From assembly GCA_017406005.1 (NCBI GenBank), contig JAFQZI010000042.1:1-36139 (forward strand): DNA of 36,139 nucleotides. Reading direction: 5' to 3'. The notes under the pieces are model-generated. The model saw nothing but the letters and a program-made list of their open reading frames with translations. It searched no databases and was not told the DNA's origin. The position numbers and the translations under genes were made by a program. The stretch is from Oscillospiraceae bacterium (lineage in GTDB: Bacteria; Bacillota; Clostridia; Oscillospirales; Oscillospiraceae). This document shows, one piece after another, positions 1-6,253 of this stretch. Position 1 is the stretch's first letter, and each line of letters begins with the position of its first letter.

Positions 1-184
1 AAAAACAAAGATCACCGCAATAAGCGATGACCTAGGAGAGCTGACGGAAACCGTGCAAATCAGCGGAACCTTTTTCAGCTGGGTTGACCAGTTTGAAGGC
101 AAAATGGAAATCGTCTCCCCCGACCCCATCCGCGAAAAACATAAACAACACCTGCAGAAGCTCCTCTCCCGCTATTCAACCTGA
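1..184 (+). CDS. WYL-domain transcriptional regulator, C-terminal end (partial)
   Basis: An open frame enters from the left edge (first full codon at base 2) and stops with TGA at 182-184, giving about 60 residues. The visible end contains a WVDQFEGKMEIVSPDPIRE stretch followed by a basic-amphipathic helix. This matches the C-terminal extension of WYL-domain regulators, where a strand like VEILSPESVRE precedes a final helix. WYL proteins are usually DNA-binding regulators with an N-terminal HTH that sense a small ligand or nucleic acid. The HTH and WYL core lie outside the window, so the target cannot be inferred. A strong terminator follows at 230-259, so this gene ends its own transcript. 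The family call rests on only about 60 residues. Confidence 0.6.
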   Translation, partial: KTKITAISDDLGELTETVQISGTFFSWVDQFEGKMEIVSPDPIREKHKQHLQKLLSRYST

Positions 185-229
185 GGCCCAGCTTGCTGCC
201 TCCGCAATACAATACCTCCAGATTTAAAA

Positions 230-259
230 CAGCGCCAACACCCGGGCGCTGAATTTTTT
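230..259 (+). terminator. Rho-independent terminator of the WYL gene
   Basis: CAGCGCC at 230-236 pairs with GGCGCTG at 245-251 across an 8-nt loop, and a run of six T follows at 254-259. It lies 46 bp after the WYL stop codon and before the promoter of the next gene. Confidence 0.8.
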
Positions 260-302
260 GAAAACAATATTTTTTTATGTGACAGTTCTGTGATAAGCCC
301 TG

Positions 303-311
303 TGCTATTCT
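303..311 (+). promoter_or_regulatory. Possible extended -10 promoter for the GG-leader/PepSY gene
   Basis: TGC followed by TATTCT (306-311) forms an extended -10 element without a convincing -35 box. It lies after the upstream terminator and about 68 bp before the start codon at 379. The transcribed leader contains a perfect AT-only palindrome (AAAATTTAAATTTT) just before the AAAGGAG ribosome binding site. Confidence 0.4.
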
Positions 312-378
312 AACCGCGCTGTAAAAAACAAGCAAAAACTGCAGATTAAAAATTTAAATTTTAAAGGAGATTAAAAAA

Positions 379-645
379 ATGAAAAACATCAACAACGCAA
401 ACGCAATCAACGATAAGGAACTCGAAAACGTAGTCGGCGGGATCAGCAGCAACGAAGCTGTGAGCGCAGCCATGAGACATGCCGGTGTGGCAGCCGGGCA
501 GGCAAGGCTTGCAAAATGCGAGCTCGATTATGAGCATGGCACGCAGGTCTATGAAATCAAGTTCTACTGCAACGGCATGGAATATGAATATGATATTGAT
601 GCTAACAGCGGTGCTGTTCTGAAAGCCGAAAGAGACTGGGACTGA
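379..645 (+). CDS. Small exported protein: double-glycine leader fused to a PepSY domain
   Basis: This 88-residue protein starts at an ATG preceded by AAAGGAG. Residues 1-21 form a typical double-glycine leader: an Asn/Lys-rich start, then ELENVVGG with E at -8, L at -7, V at -4 and GG at -2/-1. Such leaders are cut after GG by the C39 peptidase domain of ABC exporters. Residues 22 to about 84 resemble a PepSY domain: an EAVSAAMRHAGV helix, then a YEIKFYCNGMEYEYDID hairpin and a NSGAVLKAE tail. PepSY domains occur as pro-regions and inhibitors of secreted peptidases. The mature part would have two cysteines (C47, C64). No C39 transporter lies in the window. The protein is probably exported as a small folded domain rather than an antimicrobial peptide, but that is inference. 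Confidence 0.7.
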   Translation: MKNINNANAINDKELENVVGGISSNEAVSAAMRHAGVAAGQARLAKCELDYEHGTQVYEIKFYCNGMEYEYDIDANSGAVLKAERDWD

Positions 646-679
646 TTTTAAATCCTGTAACGAAAAACCGCATATACCC

Positions 680-713
680 AGCCTGAGTGGAGCTGTTTTC
701 TCCGCCTCAGGCT
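680..713 (+). terminator. Hairpin downstream of the PepSY gene, probable terminator
   Basis: AGCCTGAG at 680-687 pairs perfectly with CTCAGGCT at 706-713, and GGA/TCC extends the stem inward. Only a short T-rich stretch follows (GCTGCTATTTTG), so termination may be incomplete. Confidence 0.55.
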
Positions 714-761
714 GCTGCTATTTTGCAGTCAGGAAAATATAACAACTTTTGTTGTTTAGTC

Positions 762-790
762 TTGAAAACGGTGTTAAGTTATGATATTAT
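762..790 (+). promoter_or_regulatory. Promoter of the 105-residue unknown protein
   Basis: TTGAAA at 762-767, a 17-bp spacer and TATTAT at 785-790. Transcription would begin near 797. An ATG at 781 in the same frame lies inside this promoter and so cannot be the start, which favours the ATG at 847. Confidence 0.6.
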
Positions 791-846
791 TGCAAAGTAG
801 GAAGTATATGGGATCACAAAAATCTGAAAGAAAGGATCAGATAAAA

Positions 847-1164
847 ATGGATCTCGTCATGACGCTTCAGCGTAAAATATCGCTAAACAACATCATGAAG
901 AGTGTAGAATCCAAAATCGGTGAAAGTTGTCCCCGCAGAACAATAGACGGAAAGACATGGTTTATTGTTGATGAAGACCACTTGGTGCATATGCGATACC
1001 TGTGTGGTGACAAAGAAAATTGTCTTGTTGTAAGGCATGCAAAATCTACTGAAGAAACTCATCTGGCAGAGGACGGAGGGTATTTCTATCCGGAAGATTA
1101 CCATACCGTAGATGAAATGACCCGGGAAATATTACGCGAAGTCTGGTCCCGAATAATTGCATAA
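847..1164 (+). CDS. Hypothetical protein, 105 residues
   Basis: I do not recognise this protein. The start at 847 is chosen because AAAGGATC lies at ideal distance upstream, while the longer in-frame ATG at 781 falls inside the promoter (762-790). The ATG at 808 is a weaker alternative. The product is soluble with no signal peptide or membrane segment. It has a basic N-terminal helix (TLQRKISLNNIMKSVESKIG), a central strand-rich part with TWFIVDEDHLVHMRYLCG, and a C-terminal acidic/amphipathic helix (VDEMTREILREVWSRII). The alpha-beta-alpha outline suggests a small single-domain protein. It is monocistronic, with its own promoter and a strong terminator immediately after its stop. Confidence 0.6.
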   Translation: MDLVMTLQRKISLNNIMKSVESKIGESCPRRTIDGKTWFIVDEDHLVHMRYLCGDKENCLVVRHAKSTEETHLAEDGGYFYPEDYHTVDEMTREILREVWSRIIA

Positions 1165-1168
1165 TATG

Positions 1169-1203
1169 GGAAAAGTCGCTGAATTGTTTTCAGCGACTTT
1201 TCC
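1169..1203. terminator. Bidirectional terminator between convergent genes
   Basis: A perfect 15-bp stem (1169-1183 with 1189-1203) and a 5-nt loop. The stem has A-rich and T-rich outer parts on both strands, so it can serve both the plus gene ending at 1164 and the minus gene ending at 1218. Confidence 0.85.
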
Positions 1204-1217
1204 TTTTGCGATGATAT

Positions 1218-1784
1218 TTATGCCTTTTTTTGGAGCTGGTCTTCGAAGATTATTTTGAAACGTTCTGCCTTGGGGATGGCATAGAAAACTGCCTGGTCGC
1301 AGGTACCGGTCTCTTCATTCATGTAAACGGAGCTTGCTGCCAGCGAGCGCCATTTGGAGCTTTTCCTCTTTACGGCGTCTGCACCGATGAGGAGTGATGT
1401 ATGGTCATCTTCATCCGTGCTGAAGAGATACTCTTTGATTGTTTCAAACGGGATTTTTTTGGTGCTGTCATTGATCCAGATCAGCTTCTTATCCGTGATG
1501 CAGTACTTCTGCTTTCTGATCTTTCTGGCATCCAGGAACGTACTCGATGCAATCAGAACGCCGAAAGCAGCAATTACAGCCGCAAGTGCCGGCTTGAAGT
1601 TGTTATCCGGAATGGTTGCCGCTCCATAGGTAACGATCAGAGCAATGCAGACCAATGCCGTAATCACGACTCTGATAATGTACGGCTTTTTATTTGTTTT
1701 ATCCAGAGTAACAAAGTCTTCCGGGCTCCCTTGCCACAAGACCGTTTCCCCTTCCTCAAGAGCAGATTTCAGTTCTTCATCCAT
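1218..1784 (-). CDS. Membrane protein with PH-like domain, unknown function
   Basis: A 188-residue protein. It opens with a cytosolic stretch containing LEEGETVLWQGSPEDF, a phrase typical of bacterial PH-domain (DUF304/YdbT-like) membrane proteins. Two hydrophobic segments follow (about residues 38-56 and 64-84). A beta-rich domain then contains KYCITDKKLIWINDSTKKIPFETI, the strand-turn-strand pattern of a bacterial PH fold. A GGAGG site lies a few bases before the ATG. The gene has its own extended -10 promoter (1824-1832) and the shared terminator at 1169-1203. The domain assignment is by pattern; no enzymatic motif is visible and the biological role is unknown. Confidence 0.6.
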   Translation of the reverse strand: MDEELKSALEEGETVLWQGSPEDFVTLDKTNKKPYIIRVVITALVCIALIVTYGAATIPDNNFKPALAAVIAAFGVLIASSTFLDARKIRKQKYCITDKKLIWINDSTKKIPFETIKEYLFSTDEDDHTSLLIGADAVKRKSSKWRSLAASSVYMNEETGTCDQAVFYAIPKAERFKIIFEDQLQKKA

Positions 1785-1823
1785 AATATTTCCTCCGAAT
1801 TTCTATCGTTATGGGATGGCAAT

Positions 1824-1832
1824 ATTATAGCA
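1824..1832 (-). promoter_or_regulatory. Extended -10 promoter for the PH-like membrane protein
   Basis: On the minus strand TGC immediately precedes TATAAT (plus-strand ATTATA at 1824-1829). No good -35 box is seen, as expected for an extended -10 promoter. The start codon is about 40 bp downstream. Confidence 0.55.
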
Positions 1833-1917
1833 TCGGAAGCTGTTAACGCTCTGCTAAGATCGGGTCCCGCCTGTTTATAAGCTGTTAGAAAAACATGCAG
1901 CGGTGTTCATTCTTCGC

Positions 1918-1952
1918 AAAGAAACCGCCAAGAATTCTTGACGGTTTCTTTT
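1918..1952. terminator. Second terminator-like hairpin downstream of the kdpDE-like pair
   Basis: AAAGAAACCGCCAAG pairs with CTTGACGGTTTCTTT across an AATT loop with one mismatch. It sits beyond the terminator at 1973-1999 and would act as a back-up stop before the promoter of the gene ending at 1218. Confidence 0.6.
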
Positions 1953-1972
1953 ATGCAGGAAGGGACGGAACG

Positions 1973-1999
1973 AAAAAAGCCGGTGTTTTACACCGGCTT
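1973..1999 (-). terminator. Terminator of the kdpDE-like operon, overlapping the stop codon
   Basis: On the minus strand AAGCCGGTG and CACCGGCTT form a 9-bp stem around a 5-nt loop, followed by six T. The stem begins inside the TAA stop codon of the response regulator gene (1998-2000). Confidence 0.85.
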
Positions 2000-2696
2000 A
2001 ATCCGCTTCAACCATGCGATAGCCCACGCCGACCTCCGTGAAGATATACCCGGGATCGGCCGGGTTCTTTTCTATTTTCCGGCGAATATTCGCCATGTTC
2101 ACGCGGAGGATCTGATTGCTGCCGTGGCTTTGCGGCCCCCAGAGTTCTTTCATGATGAAATCATAGGTCAGCACTTTCCCGGCGCATCGGCTGAGAAGAG
2201 CTACGATTTTGAACTCATTCTGCGTCAGATGGCAGTTTTCTCCCTTGACGGTTACCATATGCTTGTCATAGTCCACCGTGAGATCTCCCGAGACAAACTT
2301 CTGGCTGCCGGACATGATGCCGGAGGCTCTCGTATGCCGGATCGCCACACGAATTCTCGCAAGAAGCTCGGCAGCGGAAAACGGTTTGGTGATATAATCA
2401 TCCGCTCCCTTGTCAAGCGCTTCCACCTTGTCCTTTTCAAGAGTACGGGCGGAAACCACAATGATCGGCAGCTGCGTCCACTGCCGTATGGCTTCGATAA
2501 TATCCATGCCGTCGATATCCGGCAGACCGAGATCCAACACCACAAGATCCGGGCAGTGGGAGCTGACCATAGAAAACGCCTCCGCCCCGGAATGGGCCAG
2601 GATTACCTCATATCCGTTCCCGGTAAGCACGGTTTTGATAAAACCGGAGATGCTTTTTTCGTCTTCAACAATCAATATCTTATCCCGTATATTCAT
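1998..2696 (-). CDS. kdpE: KdpE-like response regulator (OmpR/PhoB family)
   Basis: A 232-residue two-component response regulator. The receiver domain (about 6-120) has the acidic pair E11/D12, phosphoacceptor D55 in LVVLDLGLPD, the T/S switch region VVSAR and K104 in TKPF. The C-terminal winged helix (about 135-230) has the family phrases LTQNEFKIVALLSR, KVLTYDFIMKELWG and LRVNMANIRRKIE, with the GYIFTEVGVGYRM wing. ILRVNMANIRRKIE and the PGYIFTEVGVGYRM ending are typical of KdpE. Its start overlaps the end of the kinase gene by 17 bp, so the two are translationally coupled. No kdpFABC genes are in the window, so the target may be another potassium system. The family is certain; the KdpE subfamily is likely. 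Confidence 0.85.
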   Translation of the reverse strand: MNIRDKILIVEDEKSISGFIKTVLTGNGYEVILAHSGAEAFSMVSSHCPDLVVLDLGLPDIDGMDIIEAIRQWTQLPIIVVSARTLEKDKVEALDKGADDYITKPFSAAELLARIRVAIRHTRASGIMSGSQKFVSGDLTVDYDKHMVTVKGENCHLTQNEFKIVALLSRCAGKVLTYDFIMKELWGPQSHGSNQILRVNMANIRRKIEKNPADPGYIFTEVGVGYRMVEAD

Positions 2697-3771
2697 GTTC
2701 TCCCTCGCTTTTTCTGAGTGTAAACCGGAATTCAGCCCCGCCCTCGGGGCGGTTGCAGGCTGAAACAGTTCCTCCGTGTGCTTCTATAATTGTTTTACAA
2801 ACTGCCAGGCCAATGCCCATAAAACGGTTGCTGTCCTCTCCGCGGATTCCCTCAAACTGCAGGGACCCGTCAAACAGATGGTTCAGAATCCGTGGAGAAA
2901 TGCCCCTGCCGTTATCCGCAATCGTCACCGCGACACAGTCTCCCTGATCAGACGCTGTAATGGTAATCCTGTCCGTTGTTTTGCCGTGAGCAACGGAATT
3001 GGCCATCATATTCAGAACAACCTGCTCGATGAGCATGGCATCCATCGGAATGAACAGCACATCCTCCGGGACGGAGATCTCAACCTGTATGCCGGGGTTT
3101 CGCTTTTTGAAATTGATTACGGCTTCGCTGAGAACCTCTTCCAGGATCTCATCCTTTTTTACAATTTCACTCGCTCCGCTGATCCGGGTGATGGAGAGCA
3201 GGTTTTCCACCATGCTGTGGAGCCACAGCGCATCTTTCCTCGCATTTTCCAGCAGTTCTCGCTTTTCCTCTTCTGTCATCGTCCCATTATCTTCCAAAAC
3301 GGCAGAGACCGAACCGTTGATCGCCGTGAGAGGCGTACGCAGATCGTGGGAGACAGAGCGCAGCAGATTGGCGCGGGTCTTCTCACGCTCGGCTTCCAGG
3401 CGCAGCTTCTGGTGCTCCTTCAGGCGCGTGGCGAGCGCGGAGGAAGCTATCCCTACCGCCAGCATGGTAATAAAAGTCAGCGGGTAACCGTAGACGGAGA
3501 AATCCAGCTTCATATACGGGTAGGTAAACGCCCAGTTCACGGCGAATACGCTTGCAACCGCAGCGAGGATCCCGTAAAAATATCCGTCCGTCAGCATGGA
3601 GATGATCAGGACCATCAGGACAAAAATCATCGGAACATGCACGTCCGACGTGCTGACCCTCTGCAGCAAGGAACAGACGGCAGATCCTCCCGCCATCCCA
3701 AGGGTAAAGACGATCCACCCTTTCCAGGACAGAGGAAAATATTCCCGTATTTTTTTGAGGAAACCTTTCAT
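2680..3771 (-). CDS. Short KdpD-like sensor histidine kinase
   Basis: A 363-residue membrane kinase. Residues about 18-110 form a DUF4118-type module of four closely spaced hydrophobic segments, as in the middle of KdpD. A coiled linker (115-135) leads to the H-box SVSHDLRTPLTA with H142. The N-box is MMANSVAHG, the G1 box DNGRGIS and the G2 box GIGLAVCK. Full-length KdpD has about 900 residues and starts with a KdpD/Usp cytosolic half; that half is absent here. GGAGGGAG precedes the ATG. Without the N-terminal half it may sense through the membrane or the kinase core alone. Naming it kdpD outright would overstate the case, so the symbol is left empty. Confidence 0.8.
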   Translation of the reverse strand: MKGFLKKIREYFPLSWKGWIVFTLGMAGGSAVCSLLQRVSTSDVHVPMIFVLMVLIISMLTDGYFYGILAAVASVFAVNWAFTYPYMKLDFSVYGYPLTFITMLAVGIASSALATRLKEHQKLRLEAEREKTRANLLRSVSHDLRTPLTAINGSVSAVLEDNGTMTEEEKRELLENARKDALWLHSMVENLLSITRISGASEIVKKDEILEEVLSEAVINFKKRNPGIQVEISVPEDVLFIPMDAMLIEQVVLNMMANSVAHGKTTDRITITASDQGDCVAVTIADNGRGISPRILNHLFDGSLQFEGIRGEDSNRFMGIGLAVCKTIIEAHGGTVSACNRPEGGAEFRFTLRKSEGEHEYTG

Positions 3772-3809
3772 TACTCCCTCCGCGCAGGCCGAGGCCTGAC
3801 TTATTCTTT

Positions 3810-3818
3810 ATCATAGCA
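3810..3818 (-). promoter_or_regulatory. Extended -10 promoter of the kinase/regulator operon
   Basis: On the minus strand TGC directly precedes TATGAT (plus ATCATA at 3810-3815), about 40 bp before the kinase start. The short leader contains the palindrome CAGGCC-GA-GGCCTG at 3785-3798, just upstream of the ribosome binding site. Confidence 0.5.
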
Positions 3819-3937
3819 CATTCCGTTGTTAAAGGGGCGTTAAGAAATTTATATTCTGAAGATCAGAAGACCTTCAGGTCGGGAAGATGCAACAACCAAA
3901 ATGGCACAATTCCCGAAGTCGGCATAAAAAATTCATG

Positions 3938-3967
3938 TTGACAAGCTTCCTTATTATACTGTATAAT
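3938..3967 (+). promoter_or_regulatory. Strong promoter of the rpmH operon
   Basis: Consensus TTGACA at 3938-3943, an 18-bp spacer and consensus TATAAT at 3962-3967. Transcription would start near 3974-3975, leaving a leader of about 110 nt before rpmH. The rest of the 3772-4084 gap holds the divergent kinase promoter and this leader. Confidence 0.85.
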
Positions 3968-3973
3968 CAACAA

Positions 3974-4084
3974 TCGGCGGCGCGGAAAGGCAAAGCCGAC
4001 AAATCAGTCAACTACTTCGGGAGAAATCCCGATGTTGAGTATTATGTATCGGGGATTCCCGGTGAGAAAGAAAGGAGTTATCTT
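3974..4084 (+). promoter_or_regulatory. Structured 5' leader of the rpmH operon
   Basis: Three consecutive hairpins fill the leader. P1 pairs TCGGC (3974-3978) with GCCGA (3995-3999). P2 is a two-tier stem: TCAAC (4008-4012) with GTTGA (4034-4038), then TCGGGA (4017-4022) with TCCCGA (4027-4032), capped by a GAAA tetraloop. P3 pairs ATCGGG (4048-4053) with CCCGGT (4058-4063). The ribosome binding site AAAGGAG (4070-4077 region) follows directly. The pairings are seen in the sequence; a regulatory role is inference. Confidence 0.5.
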
Positions 4085-4225
4085 ATGGCAACAGTTCGTA
4101 CTTATCACCCGAAAAAACGTCAGCGCAGTAAGGTTCACGGTTTCCGTGCCAGAATGAAGACTGCGAACGGACGCAAGGTCCTGTCTGCACGCAGGGCTAA
4201 GGGCAGGGCAACTCTCAGCGCCTGA
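4085..4225 (+). CDS. rpmH: 50S ribosomal protein L34
   Basis: A 46-residue highly basic protein beginning [20 protein letters not shown] and containing [22 protein letters not shown], the universal L34 sequence. L34 is a small protein of the large ribosomal subunit that binds 23S rRNA. The ATG at 4085 is chosen because AAAGGAG lies just upstream; a longer open frame upstream (from 3887) overlaps the promoter and is not real. It is the first gene of the rpmH-rnpA-yidD-yidC-jag operon. The dnaA gene, a common upstream neighbour, is not next to it here. Confidence 0.97.
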   Translation: MATVRTYHPKKRQRSKVHGFRARMKTANGRKVLSARRAKGRATLSA

Positions 4226-4323
4226 GATTTGCTGTCACTACCGGGAATTTATAACAGCAGTTATTAGGGGTGGAGCAATCCACCCTGTGGTATTTCACAG
4301 GAGTTTTCCGGAGGAGGTTGCGC

Positions 4324-4674
4324 TTGGATCCACGCTATACTTTAAAAAAGAACAGCGATTTCAGGCGTCTCTATTCCAAAGGGAAAAGTGCTGTAACCTC
4401 ATACCTCGTGGTGTATTGCCGCAGAAACGGGCAAACCGCAAACCGTGTGGGCTTTACAGTGTCGGCAAAACTCGGCAATGCCGTGACCCGCAACAGGATC
4501 CGGCGCCAGCTTCGTGAAATCTACCGGCTGAATTCAGGACATCTGAAAAGCGGGTTCGATCTGATTATCGTTGCACGTTCCCGCTGTGTAAACGGAGAGT
4601 ACAGAAAGATGGAAAGTGCTTTTGTCACTGCCTGTGACAAACTTGGTCTTTACCCTTCGGAGAAACGCGAATGA
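4324..4674 (+). CDS. rnpA: Ribonuclease P protein component
   Basis: A 116-residue basic protein that binds the RNase P RNA and assists 5' maturation of tRNAs. It contains the family's [26 protein letters not shown] (RNR motif) and the ending [12 protein letters not shown] place the start at TTG 4324 because AGGAGG (4312-4317) lies exactly six bases upstream and the following residues [20 protein letters not shown] match the usual N-terminus (xxLkkxxdFxxvyxxGk). A longer frame from ATG 4270 adds 18 residues and lacks such a site. The stop overlaps the yidD start (ATGA). Confidence 0.93.
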   Translation: MDPRYTLKKNSDFRRLYSKGKSAVTSYLVVYCRRNGQTANRVGFTVSAKLGNAVTRNRIRRQLREIYRLNSGHLKSGFDLIIVARSRCVNGEYRKMESAFVTACDKLGLYPSEKRE

Positions 4675-4889
4675 AAACAATAATGATTGCCTTCATCCGC
4701 TTCTATCGGAAGTATATTTCTCCTGCACGGCCGGCATGCTGCCGTTTTATTCCCACCTGCTCGCAATATGCGTTGGAAGCCATCGAAAAATACGGCGCCC
4801 TGAAGGGCGGATGGCTTGCCCTGAAACGCATCTGCCGCTGTCACCCGTTCCACGGGCCTGACTGCGACATCTACGATCCCGTACCGTAA
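4671..4889 (+). CDS. yidD: Membrane protein insertion efficiency factor YidD
   Basis: A 72-residue protein with the full family signature: [24 protein letters not shown], a [15 protein letters not shown] helix, and [18 protein letters not shown] at the end. YidD is a small peripheral membrane factor that aids YidC-dependent insertion, which suits its place between rnpA and yidC. The start overlaps the rnpA stop by four bases, implying coupled translation. The ending [12 protein letters not shown] is slightly longer than the usual HPGGYDPVP form. Confidence 0.95.
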   Translation: MKTIMIAFIRFYRKYISPARPACCRFIPTCSQYALEAIEKYGALKGGWLALKRICRCHPFHGPDCDIYDPVP

Positions 4890-4924
4890 GCGGGAATATC
4901 ATATCATATATTGAGGAGTTTCCT

Positions 4925-6253
4925 ATGTGGGCCACAATTACAAGACCCTTTGCGTGGCTGATGCTGCAGCTTTACAAGTGGACCGGCAACTACGGCATTG
5001 CACTGATCCTCTTCGGCCTTACGGTGAACATTATTCTCACACCGTTCATGGCAAAGAGCAAAAAGAGCACAATGCAGTCGACCCGTCTCCAGCCCAGAAT
5101 CCAGGAACTGCAGACCCGTCACGCAGGGAACCAGCAAAAGCTCAATGAGGAGATGCAGAAGCTCTACCGGGAAGAGGGTATCAACCCGATGTCCGGCTGC
5201 CTCTGGTCTCTGATCCCGTTCCCCATCCTGATTGCGCTGTACAGCGTAATCCGCCAGCCACTCACCAGGATGATGTTCATCGGCAGCGAAGCGGTTACCG
5301 CTTTGCAAGAGTTCTTCGTCAACAGCGGCTGGTACACGATCCCCGAAAAGGCAGATGCCTATTTTGAAATCAAACTCGCAGGTATCCTGCATGAGCACTA
5401 TGCTGAGGTTCAGAATGCAATCGCCGCCGGGGAAGAAACGCTTTCCAAAGTTGATCTTTCCAGACTGGCAGACGTCGACTTCCATTTCCTCGGTATGGAT
5501 CTCGGAAGCGTGCCTGACTTCCGGTTCTGGAACTTTGACTGGAGTTCCAAAGAAAAATGGCTCCCGGCCGTCGGCCTTTTCATGATCCCGGTGATCGCAA
5601 CCATCCTCTCCTGGGCACAGATGAAGGTCGGCAACCTCGGCAATCCGCAGCAGCAGAATGACCAGGCAGCCGCCTCCATGAAGACCATGACGATGACGAT
5701 GCCTCTCATGTCTCTCTGGTTCTGCTTCATCATGCCCGCCGCTATGGGTATTTACTGGTCTTCCAACAGCGTATTCGGTATGATACGTGATTATATCATG
5801 ACCAAGATTTTCAAGAAGCAGCTGGATGAAGAGGACGCCGCACGCCTCGCCGCCCGGCAGGAGCGCGACCGTGACCTGGAGCTGAAACGCCTTGAGACGG
5901 AACGCAAACACGCCGAAGGCACCAACGAGAAAAACGCCAACACGAGCAAAAAGAAAATACAGGCAAACGAAAAGCAGAAGAGCAACGAGCGCAAGGCTGC
6001 CCTTGAGCGGGAAGACCGCGCAGCCCGGAGGGAAATGCTCGGCATAGAAGATGCCGAAGTACCTGCTTCGCAGGTCGGAAACCGCCGTTATGCGCGCGGC
6101 CGTGCTTATGATCCGGACCGCTTCAAGCTCCCCGAGGAGCTTGCCGAAGAGCCGGAAGCAACGGCCGAGGCTGAGCAGGAAGCTGCCGCAGAAGAAACCG
6201 TTGCCGAAACTACCGAAAACAATGAAATTGAAGAAGTAAAGGAAGAAACATGA
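4925..6253 (+). CDS. yidC: Membrane protein insertase YidC/Oxa1
   Basis: A 442-residue insertase that places membrane proteins into the inner membrane with or without SecYEG. TM1 (about 24-42, YGIALILFGLTVNIILTPFM) is followed by the cytosolic coiled-coil loop (LQPRIQELQTRHAGNQQKLNEEMQKLYREEGINPMSGC). The core TM segments come next, including LWSLIPFPILIALYSVI, with a large extracytosolic insert (about 115-215), then AVGLFMIPVIATILSWAQ and LWFCFIMPAAMGIYWSSNSVFG. The last 130 residues form a charged tail, first Lys/Arg/Glu-rich, then very acidic (EEPEATAEAEQEAA). No lipobox is seen, unlike Bacillus SpoIIIJ. The stop overlaps the jag start (ATGA). Confidence 0.95.
   Translation: MWATITRPFAWLMLQLYKWTGNYGIALILFGLTVNIILTPFMAKSKKSTMQSTRLQPRIQELQTRHAGNQQKLNEEMQKLYREEGINPMSGCLWSLIPFPILIALYSVIRQPLTRMMFIGSEAVTALQEFFVNSGWYTIPEKADAYFEIKLAGILHEHYAEVQNAIAAGEETLSKVDLSRLADVDFHFLGMDLGSVPDFRFWNFDWSSKEKWLPAVGLFMIPVIATILSWAQMKVGNLGNPQQQNDQAAASMKTMTMTMPLMSLWFCFIMPAAMGIYWSSNSVFGMIRDYIMTKIFKKQLDEEDAARLAARQERDRDLELKRLETERKHAEGTNEKNANTSKKKIQANEKQKSNERKAALEREDRAARREMLGIEDAEVPASQVGNRRYARGRAYDPDRFKLPEELAEEPEATAEAEQEAAAEETVAETTENNEIEEVKEET

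Noticed and set aside
379-645. A classical bacteriocin or RiPP precursor
   Set aside because: The part after GG is not a short Gly- or Cys-rich core but a PepSY-like folded domain, and no modification enzyme or immunity gene is near.
883-1104. A 73-residue minus-strand frame
   Set aside because: It lies inside the 105-residue plus-strand gene, which has a better promoter, ribosome binding site and terminator.
1938-2717. A 259-residue open frame on the plus strand opposite the response regulator
   Set aside because: It lies fully over the well-supported kdpE-like gene, has no family features and no ribosome binding site. It is a codon-bias shadow.
3772-4084. A replication origin next to rpmH
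   Set aside because: rpmH often lies near oriC, but I saw no cluster of DnaA boxes and no dnaA gene. The space is explained by promoters and the rpmH leader.
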